From Euryarchaeota archaeon UBA259 (GTDB lineage Archaea > Thermoplasmatota > Poseidoniia > Poseidoniales > Poseidoniaceae), in assembly GCA_002506275.1 (NCBI GenBank), contig DAXG01000004.1, positions 1-31,366 of the forward strand: a stretch of 31,366 nucleotides of DNA. Direction: 5' to 3'. The notes below the pieces were generated by a model that saw only the letters and a program-made list of their open reading frames with translations, made no database searches and had not been told where the DNA came from. Positions within the stretch are counted from its first letter, which is position 1. Each line of letters starts with the position of its first letter. Positions 1-7,582 of the stretch are shown one piece after another. Position numbers and translations under genes: made by a program.

Positions 1-186
1 AATTTCTGGGACATCAACACCTGTGAAGTTCTCAAGGTCAGTGTCAACACTGCTCCAATCGTATTCAACACCGTAGTAAAACTCGGATTCCTCTGTTGGA
101 GTTGCACTAACGCTTCCAAGCGGCAAAAGTGCTGCTAAGAGAAGTGTTGTCATGAGGAGGCTTGGCAGTGTGCGGGCAATGTTCAT
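1..186 (-). CDS. N-terminus of a secreted protein, truncated by the window edge
   Basis: The reading frame stays open from an ATG at 186 down to base 1, giving 62 residues with no stop, so the rest lies outside the window. The first 28 residues look like a Sec signal peptide: a short basic start (Asn-Ile-Ala-Arg), a hydrophobic Leu/Ala core and a small-residue cleavage site around Ser-Val-Ser-Ala. The following segment is acidic and rich in Tyr, Glu and Asp, as is usual for exported proteins of marine archaea. No domain can be named from so short a piece. It is transcribed in the same direction as the downstream guaA gene, with 72 bases between its start and the position where that gene would have to be read past. 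The gene call is fairly safe; the function is unknown. Confidence 0.7.
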   Translation of the reverse strand, partial: MNIARTLPSLLMTTLLLAALLPLGSVSATPTEESEFYYGVEYDWSSVDTDLENFTGVDVPEI

Positions 187-258
187 GCCTCTTCCCGAAT
201 TGTACGAGAATATGAAAGTATTGCCTGCTTCAAAGAAGGAAAATCCATGATTTTGCGC

Positions 259-846
259 TTATTTTCGATTCTTACGGCACACTTCTACGAAATTTTCGAA
301 CATTTCTTTACCGAATTCAGAATCGTTAACTTCTGGATGAAATTGAAGGCCAAAACGGTCTCCTTTCTCGTTCTCCATGCCTTGAACTTGGCATGACGGG
401 CTTTTTGCTGTGACAAAGAAGCCTTCAGGGACGACATGCACTTCATCGTTGTGAGATTCCCAAACGGTTTGTGTTGCAGCGGTATTGGCAAATATCTCTC
501 CGCCCTCGTTTTGGAGTTCTATTTGCATTGCACCAAATTCTGGAATTGGCGATTCACGGGCATCCCCTCCGTAATGCCGCGCCATGAATTGGTGGCCTGC
601 GCAAATACCGAGAATTGGAATGTCCAACTCAAGATAAGCCCCACAATTCCCTAACTCCCCTGTGAGGCCAACACGTGCTGCGCCCCCTGAAAGAATGATT
701 CCATCAAGTTCGCGAAGGTCTTCGACCGGAGTTGTGTTATCGATAATCTGCGTATCTACTTTGAGATAGCGAAGCATTCTCCACTCTCTGTGGGTCCATT
801 GCCCGCCATTGTCAACGACATCGATTACGAGTGGTTTACCATCCAT
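259..846 (-). CDS. guaA: GMP synthase glutaminase subunit A
   Basis: This 195-residue protein is a class I glutamine amidotransferase. In archaea the glutaminase half of GMP synthase is a separate polypeptide that supplies ammonia to the PP-ATPase subunit, which converts XMP to GMP. The nucleophile motif GICAGHQ places Cys82, and FHPE places the His170/Glu172 pair of the triad. The length fits stand-alone archaeal GuaA-A (about 190 residues), with no ATPase domain attached. I chose the ATG at 846 because a GGTGA Shine-Dalgarno-like sequence lies just upstream and the family normally begins near this point. An in-frame ATG at 936 would add 30 residues unlike the family. The gene is divergent from the FAD oxidoreductase at 949. 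The PP-ATPase partner is not in this window. Confidence 0.88.
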   Translation of the reverse strand: MDGKPLVIDVVDNGGQWTHREWRMLRYLKVDTQIIDNTTPVEDLRELDGIILSGGAARVGLTGELGNCGAYLELDIPILGICAGHQFMARHYGGDARESPIPEFGAMQIELQNEGGEIFANTAATQTVWESHNDEVHVVPEGFFVTAKSPSCQVQGMENEKGDRFGLQFHPEVNDSEFGKEMFENFVEVCRKNRK

Positions 847-948
847 GTGCTCACCTGTAGTTCTGCGTGTATGGTCGAACAACCATGAACATGCCGCCCC
901 AAATGATTCAGAGAATGATTTGATGTTGCAGAACATTTAGCGTTGCAT

Positions 949-2085
949 ATGGCGCGAGTTGTGGTTGTAGGCGCAGGTCTTGCCGGCTTGGCATGCGCCT
1001 TGGAAGCAACGACTGCAGGTCACCATGTTGTCATCATGGAGCGTTCTGAAAGAATTGGTGGCCGAGGCACAACGCAAAACTTTGATGAATTCCCCCTCGG
1101 GTTTGGCCCTCATCTGTTTTTGAAAAAGGGACCGTTTCATGACCTTGTTCGCAAACTAAGCAGAGTGAGACTGGCTTCATCGCCCATTCAACTTCATCGG
1201 GTTGAAGTTCTCGGGCACGGCATCGTCAGGCCGATTGATGATGTGAAGGCCTCCATTATCGCCAAAAAAATACTCAAAGACGCAGCACCTGACGAACGGG
1301 TCGTTCGCGGATGTCAATTTCTTAGTTCCTGGAATCCAAATCATGCATCAGAACGATATGCTGCCCTGCAGAAAAGCAAACTCCTTGTCTCCAACGAAGG
1401 GTGGTCGGGCATGGTTGGAAGAATGGCTGCTGCGCTTGATGAAGTGGGCGTATTCATCGAATGTGGACTTCACGTGAAGAAAATTGAAACAGGTAAAGTT
1501 CACCTTGCTGACGGCAGAGAAATCGAAACCGATGTCGTTGTTCTTGCTTGTGGGCCTGCTGCAGCCCGCAAATTGATTCGGAGTGTCGATGAAGAGAGGG
1601 CGAAGAAAGTCTTCTCACCGTTGCAAAGAACAACGGCCAGTTTCATCGAAGTGGGTCTTGATTCAAAATCACTGGCAGGTCGCCAAGCGGTAGTGGATGT
1701 TGATAACCGGTTCGCAATATTGGATTACAGGGCCATTCAACCGCGTTTAGGACTTGAAGGGTGCCATTTGTCTGCAGTTGCTGTAGGCGGGCTTGAGACC
1801 GACCCGGGTGAAACGCGATTCTCATCTGAAGATGAACGGTTGGCTGCTTTAACTGACTTCATGGACCAAAGAGCATCTGGTTGGAAAGAACATGTTGTGC
1901 AACACTCCGAACAAGCTAAAATCACCATTTTAGATTCAAATGAATACCGCATCCCTCAACGGGCTTTTGCCAATGATGGTGTTTTGTTGGCCGGCTCCTG
2001 GGTCGAAAGCAAACATTTGCTTGCTGATGCTGCGGTCGATAGTGGCCGTACTGCTGGGCGGTCCATTTCATCAGCACTGCGTTGA
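949..2085 (+). CDS. FAD-dependent NAD(P)-binding oxidoreductase (phytoene desaturase/amine oxidase superfamily)
   Basis: The 378-residue protein opens with a Rossmann dinucleotide-binding motif, GAGLAG at residues 8-13. An acidic Glu31 follows at the end of the second strand, then an IGGRG segment, the usual FAD signature of phytoene desaturase, protoporphyrinogen oxidase and amine oxidase relatives. A second FAD-contacting region lies near the C-terminus, around GVLLAGSWVES. It has no transmembrane helix. The substrate cannot be read from the sequence; carotenoid, porphyrin and amine oxidation are all possible for the superfamily. The ATG at 949 is preferred over a TTG at 943 because the Rossmann strand starts almost at once. 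The exonuclease III gene follows 32 bases downstream on the same strand, with no obvious functional link. Confidence 0.8.
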   Translation: MARVVVVGAGLAGLACALEATTAGHHVVIMERSERIGGRGTTQNFDEFPLGFGPHLFLKKGPFHDLVRKLSRVRLASSPIQLHRVEVLGHGIVRPIDDVKASIIAKKILKDAAPDERVVRGCQFLSSWNPNHASERYAALQKSKLLVSNEGWSGMVGRMAAALDEVGVFIECGLHVKKIETGKVHLADGREIETDVVVLACGPAAARKLIRSVDEERAKKVFSPLQRTTASFIEVGLDSKSLAGRQAVVDVDNRFAILDYRAIQPRLGLEGCHLSAVAVGGLETDPGETRFSSEDERLAALTDFMDQRASGWKEHVVQHSEQAKITILDSNEYRIPQRAFANDGVLLAGSWVESKHLLADAAVDSGRTAGRSISSALR

Positions 2086-2117
2086 ACACTTATCCACCGC
2101 CAACTCTTGGACAGAAC

Positions 2118-2897
2118 ATGCGATTCGTATCATGGAACGTCAACGGTATCCGGGCAGCAATTCGAAAAGGAATAGACGGATACTTTGAATCCTTTGATGC
2201 TGATGTCGTTATGCTTCAAGAAGTTCGTGCCCTACCTGAGCAATTACCCAAAGGGTGGGGGTGGCCGGAAGGATACGATGTGCACATGCACTGTGCCGAA
2301 AAAAAGGGATATTCCGGTGTTGCAACGCTGTCTCGAAGACCAATTCTTCAGGTAAAAACCGGCATGAATGGTTCGGTTGATGCCGGGGACACAGAAGGTC
2401 GAATAATCGTCACGGAGCATCAAGGATTCACGTGCATCAACACATACCTGCCCAGCGGCTCCAACAAACAAGAGCGTCAAGAGTTCAAGGAAACGTGGAT
2501 GGATGAATGGAAAATATTTCTTGCCCCTTACCTGGAAATGGATATCCCGGTCATCGTATGCGGTGATCTTAATATCGCGCACACTGAAGACGACATTTGG
2601 AATCCAAAAGGTAATGCCAAATCGAGCGGTTTCTTGCCTCAAGAACGTGAATGGTTTACGCAACTGCTTGCTGAAGGCTGGAACGATGCGTTTCGAAACC
2701 ATGTTGGAGAGGGTGAGAAAATTTACTCCTGGTGGTCCAATAGAGGTCAGGCCCGAGCATTAAATCGCGGGTGGCGAATTGATTATTTCCTGCTTAATGA
2801 GGCTGCGAACTCTATGGTCACAAACATTAGAATTGAACGACAAGGTGGCCTCGATGTCTCGGACCATGCTCCGGTCATTTTGGATTTGAGGTTCTAA
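2118..2897 (+). CDS. xthA: Exodeoxyribonuclease III / AP endonuclease
   Basis: This 259-residue enzyme belongs to the EEP (exonuclease-endonuclease-phosphatase) fold and would cleave DNA 5' of abasic sites in base excision repair. The full set of family motifs is visible: SWNVNGIR with Asn7, LQEVR with metal-binding Glu35, GDLNIAH with catalytic Asp150 and Asn152, and the terminal SDHAPV with Asp249 and His250. The middle contains YSGVATLSRR, typical of the ExoIII branch. Length matches the family. The ATG at 2118 is chosen because the mature fold begins at once with MRFVSWN; a TTG at 2082 would overlap the previous gene and add unrelated residues. The stop codon overlaps that of the convergent small gene by three bases. 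Confidence 0.92.
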   Translation: MRFVSWNVNGIRAAIRKGIDGYFESFDADVVMLQEVRALPEQLPKGWGWPEGYDVHMHCAEKKGYSGVATLSRRPILQVKTGMNGSVDAGDTEGRIIVTEHQGFTCINTYLPSGSNKQERQEFKETWMDEWKIFLAPYLEMDIPVIVCGDLNIAHTEDDIWNPKGNAKSSGFLPQEREWFTQLLAEGWNDAFRNHVGEGEKIYSWWSNRGQARALNRGWRIDYFLLNEAANSMVTNIRIERQGGLDVSDHAPVILDLRF

Positions 2898-3115
2898 TTG
2901 TTCTCTTCAATTTCAGCAAAATCAATCAGCAGTGCGTCAGCGATGTCTCGCAGTTGCTGTAAATTCGAATGATGAATCACGACAGAAACATGGATTTCTC
3001 CATCGGTTTCCTGTGAAAAAGATTCGCAATAGGGGCGCTGTGCTGCTGCAAGAAGAAGATGGGCCATCGGTGCGGCTCCAGTCCATTGAATAGTCGCTTC
3101 ATGCGATTCGCCCAT
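2894..3115 (-). CDS. Small Pcc1-like protein (possible KEOPS subunit)
   Basis: A 73-residue ORF starts at an ATG at 3115. The predicted order of elements is a short strand (ATIQW), a helix rich in Ala and Leu, a strand, a longer strand around IHVSVVIHH, and a final helix LQQLRDIADALLIDFAE. That length and beta-alpha-beta-beta-alpha order match archaeal Pcc1, the small dimerising subunit of the KEOPS complex that makes t6A37 in tRNA. Sequence identity to textbook Pcc1 is not obvious, so the name is an inference from size and topology. The ORF could be read upstream to 3394, but that extension overlaps hflX antisense and is probably not translated. It is divergent from hflX, with the starts 24 bases apart. 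Confidence 0.5.
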   Translation of the reverse strand: MGESHEATIQWTGAAPMAHLLLAAAQRPYCESFSQETDGEIHVSVVIHHSNLQQLRDIADALLIDFAEIEENN

Positions 3116-3139
3116 ATCCGATGGTAGAGGTGGGCTATT

Positions 3140-4570
3140 ATGAGGATGACCCGTCGCAGTGCCATGGCGAAGGCGAACGAAAGTGACCCAATCTTCGCTG
3201 GTGCTGGCGGTGTTGTACTCGGAGAAGCACGCACGAATCATGAAGGGCGCAAAGCAATATTGTTGGTTCGAGACAATGAAGATACAACGGAATTCGTGGC
3301 ATTGGTAGCAACCATGGGCATCACTATTGTCGAAACTTTGCACCAGCCAGGCCAACTCGACCCCAGAGGATACTTCGGCAAAGGCAGGCTTCAAGATGTT
3401 GCAGATGAGCTTTCGAGTCGCATCGGTTCACATCCTTGGCAGGGAGTCGATCTCGTCCTTCTGCATACCAACGCATCGCCGCGTCAACTGGTTGGCGTAA
3501 ATGAGGTGGTACAAATCGAAGTCTGGGACAGAGTTCGATTGCTCCTGTCTTTGTTCACATCTCACGCTTCGTCGCTTGAAGCACGAACACAGGTTCGCAT
3601 TGCAAGAATGCAAAGTGACCGTACCGTGCTTCGGGAACTTGCCAATCAACAAACGACCGGTGAAAGAGCAGGTTATGGTGGAGGTGGAATCACTGCTCTG
3701 CAAGCGACGATTGCCAATATCAACCGTGAACTTGTGCATCTAAGGAAGCGGCAGAAAAAGCATGCAGTGGCCCAATCAGAACGAAGAAAGCAACGCTCTC
3801 GAGGCGGTGCAATGACCGTCGGGCTTGCCGGCTATACGAATGCTGGGAAATCAAGTCTCTTTCTCTCGTTGTCAGGCAAAGATGTGTTGGTTAAAGACAA
3901 ACTTTTCTCGACCTTGGAAACGACGATTGGGCGCATGGAAGCGAGTCCACGGGTTCTTCTCGCCGATACCATCGGTTTCATCGACCATTTACCGAGTGCC
4001 ACCCTCGATGCGTTTCGAGCGACATTAGCTGAGGCGTTAGAGAGCGACCTGTTGCTGATTTTAGCGGATGCGAGTGATAAACCAGAAGAATTGGAGCGGA
4101 AACTTTTCACGTCAAGGAATGAAGTATTCACTCGATTTTATGGAGAAGAAATCGACGAAGAGTTCCCATGGAAATCCTCAGACACCTCTGCAGTCAATCA
4201 TGTTCTGACGGTCCTCACTAAAATTGATCAGGCGAATGAAGCGCAATTAGAGGAAGCGGTAGCCACCGTTGCTGCTCTTGGACTTCCAGACCCCATCCTC
4301 ATCTCAGCGCATTCGGGTAAAGGGATGCAGGAACTGAAGGACTCGATTCTCTGGCATTTGTTCGGACCTCCAACGGATTTACTCTTACTCCCGGTTCCAG
4401 CAGAAGGTGGGCGGGCCGTTGAAGGACTTGTTTCAGATGTCTATGAATCGGGACTTGTCTCAAAAAGAACCAACCATGCTGACGGCATTGTTGAAATGAG
4501 GGTCTGGATACATGAACATGCTCTTGCACGATTACTCGCCCATTCCAAACACCGCATTGAAGTGAAGTAG
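3140..4570 (+). CDS. hflX: GTPase HflX, ribosome-associated
   Basis: The 476-residue protein has the HflX layout. An N-terminal nucleotide-binding HflX domain contains LDPRGYFGKGRL near residues 73-84. A helical linker follows, with the family-specific RTQVRIARMQ near 149-158 and a Gly-rich GYGGGG turn. Then comes a TRAFAC GTPase domain with G1 GYTNAGKS (231-238), G3 DTIGF (276-280), G4 TKID (360-363) and G5 ISAHSG (388-393). HflX proteins bind the large ribosomal subunit and split stalled or heat-damaged ribosomes. The C-terminal segment of about 70 residues is the usual accessory domain. Three close starts are possible (3140, 3146 and 3164). The longest is listed, but 3164 (MAKANE) is also reasonable, because residues 1-8 are basic and not conserved. 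Confidence 0.9.
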   Translation: MRMTRRSAMAKANESDPIFAGAGGVVLGEARTNHEGRKAILLVRDNEDTTEFVALVATMGITIVETLHQPGQLDPRGYFGKGRLQDVADELSSRIGSHPWQGVDLVLLHTNASPRQLVGVNEVVQIEVWDRVRLLLSLFTSHASSLEARTQVRIARMQSDRTVLRELANQQTTGERAGYGGGGITALQATIANINRELVHLRKRQKKHAVAQSERRKQRSRGGAMTVGLAGYTNAGKSSLFLSLSGKDVLVKDKLFSTLETTIGRMEASPRVLLADTIGFIDHLPSATLDAFRATLAEALESDLLLILADASDKPEELERKLFTSRNEVFTRFYGEEIDEEFPWKSSDTSAVNHVLTVLTKIDQANEAQLEEAVATVAALGLPDPILISAHSGKGMQELKDSILWHLFGPPTDLLLLPVPAEGGRAVEGLVSDVYESGLVSKRTNHADGIVEMRVWIHEHALARLLAHSKHRIEVK

Positions 4571-4590
4571 GACGGCTTCCTACGAACTTC

Positions 4591-5511
4591 ATGGCCGACG
4601 CAGACGAACCGGTTTCTGTCGATGAAGAGGTCGGTGCGGATTACATCGATGCGTTGACCGGTTTAGCAGAACCAACTCAAAGTTTGATGTTTTCATCGTC
4701 CAGCACAATCCTCACCAAACCGGACCCAAACATGCACCCAATGGGCCAGGCCATAGGTGTATTCTTGCTGTTCATCTGTCTACTTGGATTCCTTAACGGT
4801 GCGGACTATGCCTCTCCAAACTCGGGTCTTGTTCGGCCGGATGAGTTTGTATACCGCCTCTCACTTACCGCTCCAGAAGAAACGGCTACATTCCGCGGTG
4901 TTGTTTACGATGATGAGGGCCAAACCCTCGAAAACGCTACACTGTACATCTCTTGGGACGATAATGGAATCTGGAATTCGTCCGAAATGCAAACCGATTC
5001 CAATGGATATTTCAATTTTGAACGTCTTGACCCTGGGCTTGCTAGGGTCGATATCCTTGTTGAACGAGACGGTTTCCGCGACGTGTACTCCAATCGCGTT
5101 CTCTTCTCGCCACCTGCGATGATTGAACCGATCGGATTTACGACCATTGATTTTACAATTCCTTCTCAAGAGAAATTCGCTCAAGAACCGTGTTCAAACG
5201 GTGCTGAAGAATGTGAAATCCGATACATTGACTTGACCGATGGGCAAATGGACCATCCGCTGATGGACCCTGGTGCAGCAAGCATCTATGTCACCATTGG
5301 ATTTGCTTTCATGGGGTTGGCCCTCATTGGAACTGGATTTACCGTATGGGCCATGAAGTCCGGTTCAATAGCCGTGCTCCGGACTGCCGCTGGCATCTCG
5401 TTCTTCGGCATGGGGCATTATTACGCAGCATGCTGTTTTGGAATTGTAGCTTTCATATTGACCTTTGCCGTCCCCAAACGGTATGTGCCGATGAGTGAAG
5501 ATTTCCGCTGA
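4591..5511 (+). CDS. Membrane protein with an exported carboxypeptidase-regulatory-like domain
   Basis: The 306-residue protein starts with an acidic cytoplasmic segment of about 50 residues, followed by a first transmembrane helix near 53-72. Residues about 98-190 form a beta-sandwich of the CarboxypepD_reg/Cna-B type: FRGVVYDDEG, then NATLYISW, then TDSNGYFNFERLDPG and VERDGF, the classic order for this fold. A short Cys-containing loop (Cys201, Cys207) precedes three closely spaced helices near 231-254, 260-276 and 279-294, and a short polar tail. This topology puts the beta-sandwich outside the cell. Such domains usually help with folding or surface adhesion, but I do not know this protein's function. 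It lies 20 bases after hflX on the same strand and may be cotranscribed with it. Confidence 0.78.
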   Translation: MADADEPVSVDEEVGADYIDALTGLAEPTQSLMFSSSSTILTKPDPNMHPMGQAIGVFLLFICLLGFLNGADYASPNSGLVRPDEFVYRLSLTAPEETATFRGVVYDDEGQTLENATLYISWDDNGIWNSSEMQTDSNGYFNFERLDPGLARVDILVERDGFRDVYSNRVLFSPPAMIEPIGFTTIDFTIPSQEKFAQEPCSNGAEECEIRYIDLTDGQMDHPLMDPGAASIYVTIGFAFMGLALIGTGFTVWAMKSGSIAVLRTAAGISFFGMGHYYAACCFGIVAFILTFAVPKRYVPMSEDFR

Positions 5512-5540
5512 ACTCGTCGATTTTGATGCATGTGCCCCGT

Positions 5541-5554
5541 CCAACTTAAGTTGG
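5541..5554 (+). promoter_or_regulatory. 14-bp perfect palindrome overlapping a TATA-like element
   Basis: CCAACTTAAGTTGG is a perfect palindrome whose centre lies about 26 bases before the ATG at 5574. That is the spacing expected for a TATA box driving a leaderless mRNA. It may therefore be promoter, operator or both. It has no loop, so it is a poor hairpin terminator for the gene that ends at 5511. Confidence 0.4.
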
Positions 5555-5573
5555 CTTAGTACAGCAGACCAAC

Positions 5574-6644
5574 ATGGACCTGTTCTCTTCTGCATGGATG
5601 ACAAGGTCTCTTGGCGAAGCAGTATCAGCACTTTACTTGGAAGAAGGGGCCGGCCTTTTTGCCGGAGGTTGGGACGGATGTGTCAAATCTTGGGATGCAG
5701 AAGGCGGTCTTCTCTGGACTGCAAAACTACCAGACCGAGTAACTGTACTTCACCGGCAAGGTGACGCTTTATTTGCAACGGCAGGACTCGATGTTGCCTG
5801 TATCGATGCGCTTGATGGAACTGTTCGATGGAGCCATTCGCTTGAAGGGAGTGCTGACTCCATTACGGTGTTCAACGACTCGCTCTATGCCGTATCGTCA
5901 GTATACGATATTGAACACAACGATTTTTTGGAATCGGCGGTATGGAGTTTCTCCTTTGATGGCACACTTCGCTGGATACATCGTATGGATGAACGCCCAT
6001 GGGTAACTTTGGAACATGCTGATGAGGTTTGGTTTGGGCTGGGTAGACCAAAGTGCGGTTTTGCCAATATTCGAGGCGAAGATGAATTCATCCATACCAA
6101 AACAAAGGCTGATTCACCAATCACTTGCGGCTCGACCTTCGATTCAGGGATGGTTTTTGGTCACGCCAACGGTTCTGTTTCAGATGAGAGCGGGGCTACT
6201 GTAGCAGTCGAAAAGAGCGGTATCGAACACATTGATGCTTTTGATTCGGGCTACATTGCGGCATTAGAGGATGGATCTGTTGTGGCGCGTGTCGATGATG
6301 AAAACATTTGGACAACCGATGGCGAACTGGTATCTATCCTTGCTGTTGGATTCGATTTTGAGAAGAAGGCGACCCTATGGTCTGGTCGGTGGTCCGGCTC
6401 TGAAGGAACGCTCAACATCCAAAATATCGCTTCTGGCGAGGTGATTGCAAGCGCCCCTTCAAGCCGCTTTGAATCCATCAGCGTCGATACGATGCGTACC
6501 GCAATTGGATGTGAAGACGGTAGCATCCATGTTTGGGAAAAAGACATGTTTGAACGTCGAATGAAGGCGGACAAGAAAGCCGCGCCTAAGAACGAACGTA
6601 AGTCTGCACTGCAAGATAAGTTACGAGCATTACGTGATCGGTGA
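5574..6644 (+). CDS. PQQ/WD40-like beta-propeller protein
   Basis: The 356-residue protein is made of repeated blades of roughly 40-50 residues. Blade-like motifs include GGWDGCVKSWDAEGG, a segment ending in DALDGTVRW, FSFDGTLRW, and near the C-terminus CEDGSIHVWE. The pattern of Gly-Asp-Gly turns followed by a strand ending in Trp is typical of PQQ-like or WD40-like propellers. There is no signal peptide or transmembrane segment, so it is probably cytoplasmic. The last 35 residues are highly charged (Lys/Arg/Glu/Ala) and probably helical, as a tail for protein or nucleic-acid contact. The binding partner is unknown. It stops exactly where the convergent gene stops: the two TGA codons abut in the palindrome TGATCA at 6642-6647. 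Confidence 0.75.
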   Translation: MDLFSSAWMTRSLGEAVSALYLEEGAGLFAGGWDGCVKSWDAEGGLLWTAKLPDRVTVLHRQGDALFATAGLDVACIDALDGTVRWSHSLEGSADSITVFNDSLYAVSSVYDIEHNDFLESAVWSFSFDGTLRWIHRMDERPWVTLEHADEVWFGLGRPKCGFANIRGEDEFIHTKTKADSPITCGSTFDSGMVFGHANGSVSDESGATVAVEKSGIEHIDAFDSGYIAALEDGSVVARVDDENIWTTDGELVSILAVGFDFEKKATLWSGRWSGSEGTLNIQNIASGEVIASAPSSRFESISVDTMRTAIGCEDGSIHVWEKDMFERRMKADKKAAPKNERKSALQDKLRALRDR

Positions 6645-7490
6645 TCACGGGTTCGAATCCCAGACACTCGATGGCGAGCCTTCGAGGCTTACGGGAGTGT
6701 CGGCTACGCTTCTTGAATCGATACCGGCTCCAACAGTGTATTGTGGCTGTTGAACAGGCATTTGCCCCATCTGCTGTGGCATGCCTTGTTGTGGCATTTG
6801 CCCCATTTGTTGCATACCTTGCTGCGGCACATAACCCACCATGGGTGTCGGTTTACCACCGGTCAATAGGCCGACCAAAAGCAGGATTCCTCCAAGGCCG
6901 CAGCAACATGTTCCAGCAGCGCCTATGCCAAGACCACCAAGAATACCTAAAGCACTTTCACCAAAGGCAATATTGTACGAGTCGCTGTCAAAAATGTACA
7001 GTTGGGTCTCGCTGGTAATGGTATATTTTTGGCCAACCTCACAGTCATAACCGGTTTCTTTGTCGACCGTTGCACAAACATAACCAAAGATAATTTTGTT
7101 ATCCCAAATATCCGGGTCGTAATCCTTATCAGAAAATTCAAACTCATCCTCAGAATACAAACACGTCAGAACGCTTGAAGCATCGGTGACATCGTCACCT
7201 CGAACTTCGGCCACATTAAAGTTGATATTTTCACAGTCATCGGTGTAGCCGTTGCCATCATCATCTTTGTATTCGCCCTCCATCATGACATACCACCCTG
7301 AAGAGCCCTGTCCATCTTCGTCGACAAGGGTGTAAGTGAACGATGTTCCTGGGCCTTCCATATAGTCCATGTAACTGACCGAGGAGATATCTTCAATGCC
7401 CTCCGCCGACTCAGACCATGCCATTCCAAAGGAAGCCAAAGCAAGGAGGATACATACTACTCCAGCGATTAACAAAGACTTGTTTGCCAT
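6645..7490 (-). CDS. Membrane-anchored exported protein with Gln/Met/Pro-rich cytoplasmic tail
   Basis: The 281-residue protein begins with a hydrophobic segment (residues about 5-24) acting as a signal anchor or signal peptide. An acidic, Tyr/Asp-rich ectodomain of about 140 residues follows, with an EYKDDDGNGYTDDCEN-like acidic loop and several Cys. A second hydrophobic segment, very rich in Gly and containing a Cys triplet (GTCCCGLGGILLLVGLL), precedes a tail of short QQGMPQQMGQMP repeats. I know of no function. The ATG at 7490 is preferred over an in-frame TTG at 7505 because an AT-rich TATA-like element sits 25 bases upstream of it. The last dozen codons run through a tRNA T-arm-like motif and an inverted repeat, so the extreme C-terminus may be recently acquired. 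Confidence 0.72.
   Translation of the reverse strand: MANKSLLIAGVVCILLALASFGMAWSESAEGIEDISSVSYMDYMEGPGTSFTYTLVDEDGQGSSGWYVMMEGEYKDDDGNGYTDDCENINFNVAEVRGDDVTDASSVLTCLYSEDEFEFSDKDYDPDIWDNKIIFGYVCATVDKETGYDCEVGQKYTITSETQLYIFDSDSYNIAFGESALGILGGLGIGAAGTCCCGLGGILLLVGLLTGGKPTPMVGYVPQQGMQQMGQMPQQGMPQQMGQMPVQQPQYTVGAGIDSRSVADTPVSLEGSPSSVWDSNP
6650..6701. repeat. T-arm-like motif plus nested inverted repeat
   Basis: GGGTTCGAATCCC at 6650-6662 looks like a tRNA T-loop with three G-C stem pairs. It is followed by a nested inverted repeat. The outer 7-bp arms are GACACTC (6663-6669) and GAGTGTC (6695-6701). Inside them lie 5-bp arms AGCCT/AGGCT around a TCG loop (6677-6689). All of it lies within the 3' end of the minus-strand gene. 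No D-arm or anticodon arm can be found, so it is not called a tRNA. Confidence 0.5.
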
Positions 7491-7510
7491 GCTAAAGCGT
7501 ACCAATAGTT

Positions 7511-7519
7511 GTATTTAAC
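7511..7519 (-). promoter_or_regulatory. TATA-like element for the gene starting at 7490
   Basis: On the minus strand the sequence reads GTTAAATAC, centred about 25 bases before the ATG at 7490. This fits an archaeal TATA box giving a leaderless or nearly leaderless mRNA. It is based on spacing and composition only. Confidence 0.4.
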
Positions 7520-7543
7520 AGAATGGGGATGGTTTTTCGATAC

Positions 7544-7553
7544 CTTTATGATA
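7544..7553 (+). promoter_or_regulatory. TATA-like element for the SPFH gene cluster
   Basis: CTTTATGATA lies 30-39 bases before the ATG at 7583, implying a leader of a few bases. It shares the short divergent intergenic region with the promoter for the gene at 7490. It also argues that the SPFH start is 7583 and not the upstream ATG at 7523, which would lie ahead of the promoter. Confidence 0.4.
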
Positions 7554-7582
7554 TCATTACGATAGCCCCGTCAGTGAGTACC

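Noticed and set aside
2244..2702. 152-residue minus-strand ORF inside exonuclease III
   Set aside because: It is antisense to a strongly supported gene, and its composition and lack of motifs match a shadow frame.
2894..3394. Long 166-residue form of the Pcc1-like gene
   Set aside because: The N-terminal 93 residues overlap hflX antisense and are unlike any family; the ATG at 3115 gives a complete compact fold.
6595..6675. A complete tRNA gene ending near 6675
   Set aside because: Only the T-loop-like motif fits. The outer T-stem pairs mismatch, no matching 5' acceptor strand lies upstream, and no D-arm or anticodon arm is found. A permuted arrangement using GAGTGTC downstream also fails at the D-arm.
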